Below are positions 11,826 through 23,229 of a stretch of 64,000 nt of DNA, piece after piece; the stretch's first letter is position 1; the number at the start of each line of letters is the position of its first letter. This DNA is from Albifimbria verrucaria. Taxonomy: Eukaryota > Ascomycota > Sordariomycetes > Hypocreales > Stachybotryaceae. The notes under the pieces were generated by a model that worked only from the letters and a program-made list of their open reading frames with translations, did not search any database and had not been told where the DNA came from. A program made the translations under genes and the position numbers. The DNA lies in assembly GCA_020081605.1 (NCBI GenBank), contig JAHREC010000029.1, forward strand, positions 124,001 to 188,000, given 5' to 3'.

Positions 11826-13135
11826 ATGTCTGATATGCAATGTATACTCTCATGGGTCCGACAACTACCGGAATCTATCGATCGCGATTTCCAATCACAG
11901 GCTTCGGACCTAAGCAAGAAACGCAAGGCCAAACAGCAGCCCAGCCCGCCTGTAACGCGGTTTGGGATGGACGTTACTCCAACACGAAAGTGACATAAAT
12001 TTATCAACGACAATGACGACGCTGGCGCCGATTTCGAATTGACCTCCCGTCATGAGCCTGCCAGCGTCCGAAGCTCGCCAAGGGCATCGTTTTCTGCCTC
12101 TAGTTCCTCCCTTGCCCGCTCGCGCTCGTCTTCGCCACTTAAGAAACAGATTCTTCGATTGAGACTGGAAGATGCTGGGCTCGAAATACGATCTTTAGCT
12201 GGCACCGATCGGCCGAAGCTGCCATTCGCTGCATTATTAACCAGCCTGGACGAAATCAGCCGTGGGCATGACCTCCTACCAGATGATCAGCGTGATCGCA
12301 TTCTCGGGAGTGTTGCGCTGCAAAATGAGGAGCGCCGCCGCTGGAGATACTCTTTCAAACTACAGGAGGAAAATGATATACTGCCTGGTCGTATCCCATC
12401 ACCAGAGGAATTGACCCTTATATGCCAAATGGCTGGGGAATGTGACCGCCTTGAACATGAAGAAGCAGCCTGAAATATGGAAGTGCACCATCGCCTGCTC
12501 CAGGCCATCCTTCGTGAGCCTGGATCTATGAGAAGTGGCGCTGTCAATTTCACGACATGGTAAGCTTGCTCTTCATATCGTCGGATACAACGGTATCGCT
12601 AACAGTTCCTACTTAAAGTCAAACTGTCAGACCACATCCACAATGGCTTCCGCAATCAGCTGCCTATAGAATGGTCGATTTTTGCCTCTATGCAAACATC
12701 GAAGGTGATGCTGACTTGATGCATGCACAGAAGGCTTTTTGTCGGCAGACATCGACCCTCTGTGTCAACCATACCGAGTTTCAGCCCCTGCAGTTTCGCC
12801 CAATCATTCTTAGTATTGAGACTAAGAAGCCCGAAGGAAGCTTGGGTACAGCTCAACTGCAAATGGGTGTATGGCACTCTGCGCAATGGTCGATCCTTCG
12901 TTCAGCCGTTCTCCTTGCCTTGCAATACAAACAGCCTCTTGAAGTACATGTAGATTTGGCTGAGCAACTGGAGGCGAAAACAGACCAGGCTATGTCTCTC
13001 CTTCCTTTTATCCCTGGCATTGTAGTCTGCGGTCATTCTTGGGCATTTGTCTTCTCGACACGCCAGGAAGTACACGTCAATGACGACGTGCTGCATCGGC
13101 TGCTGCACTGGCTGCTGCACAATCCTGGCCGGTAG
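11826..13135 (+). pseudogene. PDDEXK_12-like (PD-(D/E)XK nuclease-like) protein, two nonsense codons
   Basis: The family is a common fungal PD-(D/E)XK-fold protein of unknown role, usually about 400 aa. The start at 11826 gives the typical ILSWVRQLPES opening, followed by a Ser/Arg-rich linker and SSPLKKQILRLR. Exon 1 continues through NMEVHHRLLQAIL. The intron 12560-12618 (GTAAGC...TTAAAG) rejoins frame to MVDFCLYANIEGD. The core nuclease signature VNHTEFQPLQFRPI and SIETKKPEGSL (E-x-K) follows, then GVWHSAQW. Exactly two in-frame stops occur: TGA at about 11991 (CGA expected) and TGA at about 12471 (TGG expected). Both are single transitions. Everything else is in frame, so it is a young pseudogene. 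Confidence 0.8.
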
Positions 13136-14442
13136 TATCACTTGTCGAAGTCAGAAGGCCGAGCTGGACAACGCATGCATATTCATCATTAACTTTGCAC
13201 TTCAAATGACTCTTCTGAGAACCTTGTAGAGACGTAGGTGGACGGATGAGACGAGCAATTAGCACACGTCGTGAAAACCGATTCTTCCAATGATTCTCGC
13301 TAGCTTGTTATGTCATAGCACTTACCCCAGAGAGCTTATTCAATCTCAAAACCCAAGAGAGTAGGCGTGGTAGATCCAGGCACGGCTGGCAAATCCACAC
13401 TAATGCAGTATTGCAGTTATGGTGCAGAATGTAGTTCCATATACCGACCGTGCCGCACTTTAACAAGCTACTTACAGTTAGCGTGGGGATCTTGGCAAGC
13501 CTCACGACCGAGCCTTACAATGTCCCACACAAGTGGTGTTGATTTCTCACACTTCAAGCGCTGTCTTTCAATTAGTGACACTTGCAGCCGGCAGCAAGGG
13601 TATTTTCATACGTGCAGTCCTACTAGGAGTAGGTCTTCAGGCTCAATAGCTAAGCCAGCCCGGCTAATAGACATGCCTGCGAAACTCAACAGCTATTTCG
13701 AGCCGCTTCATGGCTTGTCGTGCCGAAAATACCTGAGGTCTTTGACCGGCCACAGCCTTTTTCATCCTCAGGAAAGTCCTCGCATTCGCAGCCACTGGTT
13801 TGGTTTAAAATACAACCGTCACGAGATTCCGAGCTCGGTCACTTTGCTCCTTGAGCTTTTAGAAACTGATTGCAAGGTGGCAGTCGGATATCTCAACTCG
13901 TGGCTGAGTGCCAGGTAGATCACTCTCCATTGTGTCCTTCTTGCTGGGTCGCGAACGAAAGGAAGCCTCGTCGGACTAAGCCGTATCGACGGACATTCCA
14001 AACATAATGCAAATTGCTTTCCTCATTGCAAGCTCGCGGGTCAATCTCTGAATCCATGTGATGGTAGGCCCACAGTCTAAGGCAATAACCTCCAGCCCAA
14101 TGCCATCATGACAAAAAGATGGCATCTTACTACACTTACACTTACCCATTTGACCTTATCTGGAACCACACAGGAAGCCCGTGAAGACAGAAAGCCACAT
14201 TTCGGTAACAAAGCCTTGTTTCATACGCCACCACCAGATCTTGAAAAGTGAAGTCCCGTGGCTAATGTTGGCAATATACGCTAGGCAGAAGTCCTGCTGA
14301 TGCATATCACATTTCAATACTTTGCAAAAAGTACTACGCCGTCTCCTCCTCTACATGTCCGATGATAAATAGCCATCTACCCCTGCCTTTCTTTCTTCAT
14401 TTTCTAGTAACAAACCGAGCAACTGTGTAGTGACATCATATT
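13136..14442. other. no confident gene
   Basis: An open frame at 13367-13918 has a GTAGKSTLMQY string that resembles a NACHT P-loop, but nothing around it supports a domain. The rest is unremarkable. Confidence 0.4.
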
Positions 14443-14821
14443 ATGGCTTTCGAAATTCGTCGTTTCAGGCTGTCTCTCCTGACTGGAGTTGTCACTGGCG
14501 TCGTTGTCGGTAGTGCAGTGATGCTCGCTGATGGCAAGAAAACGCCACATTGTTCAATTACGGCTACCACAGAATGGACATGGATTAATCGCACTATTGT
14601 CAGCCCAAGAGTATTGGACAAAGAGACTTTTAAAGGAAGGAATACGTTTATCATAGTGAAAGGCATACTCCAACCACGAGAGATCCAAGACCTCGCTCAG
14701 CGGACATCCGAATTACGAGGTTAGCTACGATGCCTGGATAATACGACATCAGGAGACACTAATATTACTTTAGGGAGCGCGATAAAAGGTTTACCCGGAG
14801 GATTATTTATACTACCCTCTA
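14443..14821 (+). CDS. small hypothetical protein with one membrane segment
   Basis: Not recognised. The ATG is preceded by a pyrimidine-rich stretch and a TAAATA box, as in a real fungal promoter. The first 40 residues hold one hydrophobic span (LLTGVVTGVVVGSAVMLA), so a signal anchor is likely. The unspliced frame ends at 14724. A plausible intron starting GTTAGC near 14719 and ending TACTTTAG near 14773 would add about 15 residues, to the TAA near 14821. No conserved domain seen and no functional context. Confidence 0.35.
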
Positions 14822-17532
14822 AGTGCGGAAGATCAAGTTCGCCATCACAGCATACAACATAGATGGGGAGGATCTTGATGCTATACAACAGGGCCATTCA
14901 TTATGTGAAGTGGTGAGGACTCATCGGAGTCTGCAGCAATATGTTCTACAATGTCCTATCAGAGTATTCTTTCAATAGTCCTTCTTCGCCTGTGAGATTA
15001 ATTTGGCTTTTGAGTAGTTTGCAACCCAGTCAGTTCCCTGGATCACGGCCTTGCCATTGGTATTGATTACCTCAATACTTTTACCGATCATTGAACAGCA
15101 AATACCAAGAAAGAGTATACAGGTGCAAGGCTCGTCTTGCCAACAATATCTTAGATGGCTTAATGCGTCGTTACCTTATTTCGTCTCCCGCTTCTACAGT
15201 TCTTAAGTTAAAGATCATAAATGGCCATACCGACCATTATCACCTCAGCATTGACCTCATGGCCGCCCACTTGTTCGCCTGTAATTTCATTGCCAGTCTC
15301 AGTGGCTCTGCTTTCGCCCTTGATTTTCTCGTCTGCAAAGCTCCTTGCCAGACTTTACAGGTCTATCGTGTTTGCCATCATCTCTCCGACCGCAGGTTAG
15401 TGTAAAGCCTAGATCGAGCTCAAAACGTCCCTGCCTATAATGCCCACTTGCAGATTTGTAGTCTTCTCCACGACGGAAATAAAAGGCCATAGAATCGAAG
15501 CTTTTGATTGTAGAGACAGAGATCATTGAAAGCTAATGGCGCAACTGAAAACCCCAGGGAATGCATCTAGAAAATTGGTGATTGTAGGCGCCTCTTGCAA
15601 GGTGCAAAGTTGATCCGGACGAGCTGGTTGTTGGTGAATGTAGCGAGGCTTGTGAGGCAGTGTGGCCAAATTCCAAGCCGGTGACTTTTCAATAACCGTG
15701 CCGTCTTCAGGTAGCCTTTTGAAAGCTTGTAAGGCTCGGAACTTGTGTATTGCTTCATGGCCGTGTCCCAAAATTAGCGCTTAGCCAATCGCAGGGTCTC
15801 TTCTACATGTATAACAACGACAACTGGTATCAGACTAACGGTTCCGAAGACGCGATCAACACAAATATCAGGTGAAATTTTTGGGGTCAATTATTGCTAC
15901 AATCTAGGATCGAAGGGCAGGAAGGCAATGAGCGTCTTACAAGCTGCGGAATATTGATTGCTGCATGGTAAAACACATTGCGGAGATCACCGTATTTGCG
16001 AGGGGTAAAGGTAAAAGCTGTGACCTCCACATATGGGTTGATAGAATTATTCAGTATGCAACTACAGATGCTTTTTCCATTGCTCTCAATGTGACTGGCG
16101 TGCTTGACCCACCACTTCCATCTACCCCAATTAAGCAGTATGGACTAGGCTCTGATGCTCAGCATTGCTCATGTACCAATTCTTCCATCCTCTATATCCT
16201 GTATGTGATCAAGTCGGATTGTGGTGTTACTGGATCCTATACCAAATCGAGCCTGAAGTGTTACCACTGTTGTCGGTAAAAAGTGCAAGTTCAATGACAG
16301 GCGAACTTCATCCCCAGCGGCTATCGACTGCATTGGACGGGTATGTTGGTGGGCGCGGAGTGTGCTTGATCGTCGTGGGCGTGGCCTCGGAGAGGCCCTT
16401 GTGGACAGGTTCAGCATTATCTGTTGTAATAGATTTGGTATTTCGACGAGGTTTTCTACAAATAACATCGTGGAAACACACTCGAACTCTTTCCGTCGTG
16501 TTGCGTGGCCACTACCAAATAGTATGTGCCATTCTCGACAGGATCTGGGGATTCGGAATAACTCTTATTTATCTTCGTTGCAAATCCTGAAACAGTCATA
16601 ACAGAGTTGTGGAGAGATTTGGACCTCTATAGTTGGCGGTTATGGGCTTCTCCGAGAAGAGCGGGTTGGATGTGAAGGGGCTATTCCGGCTCCGATATTG
16701 CATTCTCCGAGTCTAGGTCGTGGATTGTCTTCTTTGGCAGAATAGAAAGAGGTTTCTTTGCGATCATGACCCTCCGGGTTTTGGGCAGTGGTTAGCAACA
16801 ATGAGGCAAGCAGATAACAGAAAGGGATTATATTCCAGTAGAGCTCGCACTAAGAGTGGGCTGTTAAAATGTATAAGCCGAGGGCTGCTATCACAATTTG
16901 AACCGCTGCGTTAATTTCCCTATGAATCACAGTGTGATTAATTGTCTTATTCTCTGGTGCTTAATATTGTAATATGATAGTGTCAATGCGCCAATTCCAC
17001 TCTTTGTCTTTATATGGAGATAAATCCCGATCATTTTCTGTCAAAACTCGACTTTATGCAATGTGAGCAGGCGCAATTTCGCCGGATGCGGATGGTCACG
17101 TAGTGGTGTAACTATTCCTTAACCTAACCCATACAAACTTTTAGTGGTTTAATTAGTTGGCTGTTCGCAGCGAGCGATTTGTTCTATTATAGAGAGACCT
17201 GTTATGGAAAACGGGACCGTCAGGCTCTGAACTCCCTCTATTACAAGATTTACACAGGCGCAGAACAGGATTTATTAACCGACTCTTCTTTGTGTTGGGG
17301 CTCAACGACATTCTGGCGCCTGGTCTAATTGCTGTCAAGATGATACCAGACCCATCTCTGCGGCGTCCATACTATCCCAAAATCGGACAGTTGCCATGGA
17401 TGGTTCGGAGCAGGTTGTTGCTGCCGGTCCCGATAGTCCACATGGAGTGGGGTAAAGGACATTTTTGCTCGATCTCAATCCTCCCACTTCAACATCCAAC
17501 TATTTTTAACCTGAACGCCGAACTATTTCACC
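14822..17532. other. no gene recognised
   Basis: Several frames of 60-140 codons on both strands have neither a recognisable domain nor plausible splice structure. I treat them as chance. Confidence 0.4.
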
Positions 17533-18118
17533 ATGCCAAAGTGCAAGATGTGTAGCTATGTGTCTGCTAAGCCGCACGATCTCAAGCAGCACAAGGATGC
17601 CAAGCAACATTGGCTTTTACCGCACAAGTACGCGAAACGCTATGAAGAGTTTGAGATAAAGGCCGCAACAGACCAGCATATAATAGCACATAAACACCAT
17701 AAGCCAAGCATTCCATATTAAGGTTGTGATGTGCAGTTTTTGACGCCAGAATCAGCGGATCAGCACATGGAGGCCAAGGGTCATTACAGAACCTACAGTG
17801 CAACCTACGTTATTAAGAACCCCACAATAGCCACTCTGCCTCAGCAATCCGCCACGCCACGCGACTTTGAGGTGGCCGTGATCTGCGCCTCGACTAGCGA
17901 GGCCGATGCTGTCGCCGCCGTCTTTGACCACCACTGGGACGATGATGGCCCGCCCTACGATAAGGCCCCTGGTAATCTTAATGCATACTTGACCGGTGTG
18001 ATTGGCCGCCACAATGTGGTGCTCACCCACATGCCCGGCATGGGCACTGTGAATGCCGCTGCTGTAGCTAGCAACTGCCGAACGAGCTTCCCCAACATCA
18101 AACTATTTATATTTAATT
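17533..18118 (+). pseudogene. C2H2 zinc finger plus PNP_UDP_1 NLR N-terminus, truncated
   Basis: The ATG at 17533 opens a C2H2 finger (CKMCSYVSAKPHDLKQHKDA, closing His after it). A TAA near 17719 interrupts before a second, degenerate finger (CDVQFLTPESADQHMEAKGH). Then comes a PNP-like domain: FEVAVICASTSEADAVAAVF, WDDDGPPYDKAPGNLNAYLT, IGRHNVVLTHMPGMGTVNAA, CRTSFPNIKL. The usual GVCGG motif should come next, but the sequence turns abruptly AT-rich and stops. This is a second PNP-type NLR N-terminus, clearly different from the one at 10.9 kb. The stop could be a CAA/CAG-to-TAA change. Confidence 0.7.
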
Positions 18119-18345
18119 AAGTATTTAATATTATTCTTTAAGAAGAATTCATCCTGTAATCCTTTAAATCCTTTCTGTTTTAATTCTCTTTCATTATTTA
18201 TATTTTATGTTAATATTATAAATATTCTTTATATTTATTCTTATTTTATTTAATCATTTTCTCATTTCATAGCTTAATTATCCTGTTAGGATTTCCTATT
18301 TTCTGAATCTTTTAGATAGGACATTTATTACAATATCTATTATAT
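18106..18345. repeat. AT-rich block with sharp left boundary
   Basis: About 240 bp dominated by TTTAATTAA/TATTTAT-type sequence begins in mid-codon run after the PNP relic and ends near ATCCGGAATGGGG. It is consistent with an inserted or RIP-degraded repeat fragment. No terminal repeats recognised. Confidence 0.4.
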
Positions 18346-19108
18346 CCGGAATGGGGCATGGCTTTTCCGTAGTCTTAGTCATAGTATGAGCATGGGTCAC
18401 AATAATACCCCAGGAAGCAGGGGATGGATAAGCAAGAATCATCAATTATACGTTTCAACAGGAACTGGCGACGCTGTGGACTCAACCTTCACCGCCATTA
18501 TCGCTAGCTTTTTCATCTATCATACTCATCTATGTGCCTGACTATAGTTCCGAATGCTGACATTAATCCACCCTTAGAACGTGAGCAGGCTAAGGTGGGA
18601 TGGATAATCTGGACCCTCCTCGATGACGAATGCTGAAAGGCGTTATCAGCTTGAAGTAAGACTTTGCTTATGATCCAAACCACAAGACAAGATATATGGC
18701 TCTAGCAGCGGCAGGTCAGATTACGGGAGCGATCTAGACCAAAACGTAATCTACGGGGCTGAAATGCCTGCAAGACCTGATTTGTCGCCTGGGACTCCCG
18801 ACGCCACGGGTACGTAATAGAACCCCGCGTAATAAGTAGCTTGGTTCGTGGCAGATAGCTACCGTAACAACCAGGCAAGTGAGTGATGCAAATAATCATT
18901 CCGGAATGCCCCAATTGGGATGGTATTATAAGCAGGTGTGAGGAAAGAAGTCATTGAAGCCATTGATGACCAACGTATTTAATGTGTGTGATTCCGCAGC
19001 TTGTTTATCTGGCTTCGAGTCAATCTGTTCAATCCACAACTCAGACTGCAGATTCCCCGTACAACGAATTCACCTCATTTAATCCTCTCAATAATCTAAC
19101 TTTCCAAC
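18346..19108. other. intergenic; promoter side of the secreted-protein gene
   Basis: No coding signal. A TATTATAAG box lies near 18925, about 185 bp upstream of the secreted-protein ATG. Confidence 0.4.
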
Positions 19109-19515
19109 ATGCTGTTTTCTCCCGTCGCTGTCGCTTTGCTCCTAAAGTTGGCATCGGCTGGTCCTGTTCCCAGGCCGAACTGTCAACCTCACTACCCAAG
19201 TGTTCCTGTCACTTTCAATGCTGCTGCCAATACGGGTTATACATTGAGCGTCGTCGCCAACGGCCAGCTTGTTCCAACTGGGAATGTCCTCAGCATTACT
19301 TCCATCTCCATGGAAGGACGTGCTAGCTTCACTTGCACGTCTTATGGAATCGACGGCAGCGTCACTAGGCTGGTTGCTAATCAGGTAATTTTTGAAAAGA
19401 CGGCTGTGGACTGAGAATCAATGATAAGGCTAATTCGCGTCCCCAGCAAAACATTCCGGTTGGCCCACCGCAGACTCAGATGAATGTGTCTTGCTCAGCT
19501 CCTCCTCAGTGGTGA
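19109..19515 (+). CDS. small secreted protein, 114 aa
   Basis: Predicted secreted protein with a typical signal peptide (MLFSPVAVALLLKLASAG) followed by PVPRPNC. The mature part has few cysteines (PNC, FTCTS, NVSC) and the YGIDGSVTRLV segment. The intron 19385-19446 (GTAATT...CCCCAG) is phase 0. It joins VANQ to QNIPVGPPQTQMNVSCSAPP and a TGA at 19513-19515. The GIDGSVT...VGPPQTQ arrangement matches, from memory, a widespread family of short fungal secreted proteins of unknown function. Intact, with no frameshift. An effector-like or cell-surface role is only a guess. Confidence 0.7.
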
Positions 19516-20433
19516 TTGAGTGTAAAGTCGGGATGATAGGTGTATTATTGGATCTCATTAGACATGTGTTGTTGTTTAAGGTCTAGATGAACTACATGAA
19601 AGCAGTTTGAAACTTGTGTTTGTTAGTGGCTGGATCAAAGTAGGAAGATTGATCATGCCATCAAGATGAAAGCAAACATGCTATGCAGCTTTAACACAAA
19701 CATGAGTAGAATAGAATCAGTTTAGTACGGTTTATCTGTAATCTTTGAATGTAGTCCTCCATGAGAACTCACAATCATGTTTCTCCCTTGCACTTCGATC
19801 TGCATGACTTTTCAATGGCTTTCCCTTAAGAGACTCCAGAGCAAGCCAAGCCCAGATTCGGTGTCTTAGCCGGAAAATCCACTTAGAAAGCATCTTTATC
19901 AAACTTGTGGCCAGGATACAAAACCTGACAGATGAGTTGGCGGTTTTTACCGGCAGCAATGTCATTCCACCCATACCCTTCTATACACTCCGGCATAGAG
20001 GTCCTCTCTTCTACAACATTGGTCCTCGTGGCAAGTACAAGCATACGCAAGCAGTATATCTGGCAGGTGCATCTTTAAATCAGGTAGGAGAGTACAAATT
20101 AGGTAGGGAGAAGGCGTGCAGGACTTCTGCATGAAACTCGCACCAAAACTTCCAATTGTTGATGAGCCACGTACAAATAGGTTGGGCCAAATAATCCGTT
20201 AGGGAAGCCGGAGAAAATGACGCCTGGATTATCCAATGAGATACCATCCCTTGCTGCATTGAAGCCGCCAGTAGTAGTGCAAAAGAGCGACATGAGTATA
20301 TTGAATAAAACGAAGATTGGCGGCAACGAAATACAAAAACTTCCCATTTCCCAGTGTGTCATCAATCTCGCATGAAGGAGCTGCCCAGTTCTACCGTAAG
20401 ATACATGATGAAAATCACCCAGTCAATCAACAG
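19516..20433. other. intergenic; nothing recognised
   Basis: No convincing coding signal on either strand. Confidence 0.45.
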
Positions 20434-21055
20434 TCACCTCGAGCCTGTTTTAGCATTGACCATAACCCTTTGGCAGTTTGAGCAGTGTGAAGGCGTGGCA
20501 CCGCTAATATGAAACAGATAAGCTTCAGTTTAGTCAATGTATCATAAGGAGACTCACCACCATCCCCAAGATGAGCAGCAATTGCCTGCAGGACAACTAT
20601 AGTTCTCGGCACTCTTGGGTCCACAACTACCATCTGGGCTGACTTTTTGGACGTTGGGGTTGAGGCGGTGGAGTATTGCCGCAGGTTCCAAACTCCGAGT
20701 TGCACCCGGCTCCACAGTGGCCGGGGTGGCACCGCTATAGTCCTCCCCATATTAGCTTTAAACTTGTTATCCGAGTTGGTGGACGGATTTTTACTGACCA
20801 CCAGCCCCATTCAGAGCAGCAGTACCCAGGGCGGCAGGCAAAATATCCTGCGCTGGTTGGCCCGCAGCTTCCATCAGGAGTAATCGTATGAGGGCCACAG
20901 CCATACCGACAAGCTCGGGCATCAAGAGATGGAACGTTATTTCCGGCGTCGTGGCTTTGCACTTCTGTCATATCCCTCTGGGGCAGCATAGCTGCCAAGC
21001 TGACCATGGCCACAGAGGAAGAGAGTAAAACTTGGAGTAAAGTTGTTGTAAGCAT
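20434..21055 (-). CDS. secreted protein with two chitin-binding (CBM18) modules
   Basis: A secreted chitin-binding protein, probably extracellular, binding chitin of its own or other fungal walls. The ATG at 21055 opens a signal peptide (TLLQVLLSSSVAMVSLAA). Module 1 reads DGSCGPTSAGYFACRPGYCC then SEWGWC. Module 2 reads DGSCGPKSAENYSCPAGNCC then SSWGWC. Introns 20735-20798 (GTCAGT...TATAG) and 20504-20557 (GTGAGT...ATTAG) interrupt both modules at the same codon, the last Cys of WGWC, so the modules arose by exon duplication. The model gives an open frame of 167 aa. However, the end of module 1 (CGAGCNSEFGTCGN) lies in another frame between a one-base loss near 20722 and a one-base gain near 20646. 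Confidence 0.7.
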
Positions 21056-21860
21056 GATTGGAAGTCTAAATGAGTCCAATTACTTGGTAATCAAAATTCA
21101 CCAAGGTTGAGATAATGCTGGAATATGAAGTATTTTAAATTATGGTGATGGGCGTGGTCGTGAGTAAAAGAAGCCTAGATATTTGGGGTTATTGCCTAAA
21201 CCTTATAGCAAAGTTTCGCTTTCTGGGCATGATCAAATCCTGACGTAACCTCGTGACACCTCACCCATTGCTAGCTGAGCGTAATATTCAGCAAAAGTGC
21301 TTTTCTGCAAAAGTGAGCTGATGCTTTTCACTGCAGGTGAGATTATTGTAAGCCACTTAGTATCCCTCATACGCTATAGACCTTGACTAGATAAATGTGG
21401 TGTGAGCGACAAATGATCCTATTCGTAGCCACTTTATACCTTCTTCCGCTTGACTGAGACAATATGCATTCACGTATAGTCTCACCAGCGAACTCAATTC
21501 ATTATACTACATTTATCTTCGCCTCAGCTTTCATTCTGACCAATGTGCAAGTGCCTGGGAAGCCATCAGAGTTTATTATTCTTACTAGATACATTAAATA
21601 CAGTCATCATGCATGTGTACAGTCAGCAAAATTCCATTGAGGATACCACTTAATATCTTTAAGAGGAAACTCCGGGACTCGCAGGTGAAGTTCTATATGG
21701 TCTAGAACTTTATCGGCCAATTCTCTGAGATTATCACGTTATGGGTGTGGGCAGGTTACAGGATGACCTAAGGTTGGGGGATTCCATGAGTTGGAGATGT
21801 CCAATGTGAAGAATGGAAGCGCTTATTTTATTAACAGAATTCATGCAATAATAATGTGAA
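21056..21860. other. intergenic; nothing recognised
   Basis: The 5' flank of the chitin-binding gene. No coding signal seen. Confidence 0.45.
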
Positions 21861-22974
21861 GTGATAGTCGATCTTTGTTCTTCACCCACCGCGACTCTCT
21901 CAATGCATAACAGTCTTGGAGAAACTACAGGCAGCATGTTCGATCCTTCACAATGGACAGCAGACGTCACAAACTACCCATTAAGCTCAGGGCTTCTGGC
22001 GTCAATAGGCACTGCTACTCATAACAGACTGATAAAGGCGCGCCCAAGCATTTATCTTAATCCCAATGTGGTTTCACATGATCTCACTACGCTTGTCATG
22101 GAAAGCCATCCAGTCTCCGATTGCAACCGTTCAAATATGCCTCGATCTCTTCACGCACTACAACGATCAGTAGTGACAAGAAAACCAGCTATTCGTAACC
22201 TGAGACACTCCAGCCAGCCAGGATCATATCCGCAAGCTACCGTGACTAAGTCTCTCAAACTCCCCTATACGCCAGCCCAACAAATCCCTGCATTGAAGAA
22301 CCATTTTTGGTTGCCACCGGGTGCGTCGGACAGAGCACTGGACGCCCTGAGCCAAGATACGACAGAGCATTGCAATTAGCAGAGTTGTATCGAGAGCTCT
22401 TACCAGATATAACATCAGTTGAGGATTCTCCATCTTCATCTTCAGAATCATCTATTACGATATCCACGAACTTTAATATGCAAAGCAGCAATCCCATAAA
22501 AGGACCATCCTCTCAACTGTCCCACGACTTGGATAGCGATGAAGAAAGCGCGGCATCATCCCCACATCTTCCTCCTCTTTCACAGCTGTCGAAGTTGACG
22601 CATGTGAGGGTGCAGTAGGGCAAGCAAACAGACACAAAATAGACGATGTTACGATGGATAAAATCACTCCCAACTCTGTTTTGGGGAAAATCGAGGGCCA
22701 AGGAACCTATATAGGCTTGCAGATGTGCTTGGACCTCTTTACGGACGAACTTGCCCATAAGCTTTTTCTTAAACGCCACCCGAAAGAAGACGCTGAGAAG
22801 GCCTCAAAGCTACAGCTTTTATTACTCATCGAGTCTTATGAAGCAATGCTTGATCTTTCGAGGAAGAAGTTACTGCCATGGTCAGATGCTGATGATATAA
22901 GGCATTTGCCCGAGGGTATTGAGATTATTAGTTCCTGGTTACATTCTCTATATCGTACGTACGACGACATTTTT
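21861..22974 (+). pseudogene. broken hypothetical gene
   Basis: Not recognised. Three successive frames look coding and can be chained: 21861-22379, then 22307-22618 (Ser/Glu-rich, RALQLAELYRELLPDITSV), then 22580-22974 (LLLIESYEAMLDLSRKKLL, WLHSLYRTYDDIF). The order needs two one-base losses or unseen introns. The last frame runs into the terminal inverted repeat of the short element at 22975 and stops inside it, so the original 3' end may have been displaced. No domain assigned. Confidence 0.35.
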
Positions 22975-23229
22975 TATCCCCTTGACGGTCATAAGCTGCA
23001 GACCATGTAGAAGCCCCATAACGTCTTAGTCAGACGTCAGTACATGAAGCAACTTCAAAACCACGTTGATCAACATCATGATGTAGCTATATGTAACGCG
23101 GGGCAATGCCGGTACTTCTATCATCAGCTAATTTACTAGGCCTTCTATGTATCTAGTTTTAATTAGGTTCCAATTGGTCAATTTACTGGTTTGCTACTTA
23201 GTCTGCAGCTTATGACCGTCAAGGGGATA
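22975..23229 (-). mobile_element. 255-bp non-autonomous element with 29-bp perfect terminal inverted repeats
   Basis: The left end (22975-23003) and the right end (23201-23229) are perfect inverted repeats containing CCCCTTGACGGTCATAAGC. Internally about 80 bp is unique. The rest matches the 3' terminal block next to the piggyBac-like transposase relics at 277-430 and 9649-9800. This is a MITE-like deletion derivative of that family. If the ends are taken as TCCCC...GGGGA, each side is flanked by TA rather than the TTAA usual for piggyBac. Confidence 0.75.

Noticed and set aside
13367..13918. Possible NACHT P-loop (GTAGKSTLMQY) in a 183-codon frame
   Set aside because: Only about ten residues match. 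There is no Walker B or other NACHT sequence around it, and a chance match is plausible.
17153..17345. LTR-retrotransposon primer-binding-like TGGTATCA on the minus strand
   Set aside because: The match is eight bases long, with no LTR pair or internal domain nearby.
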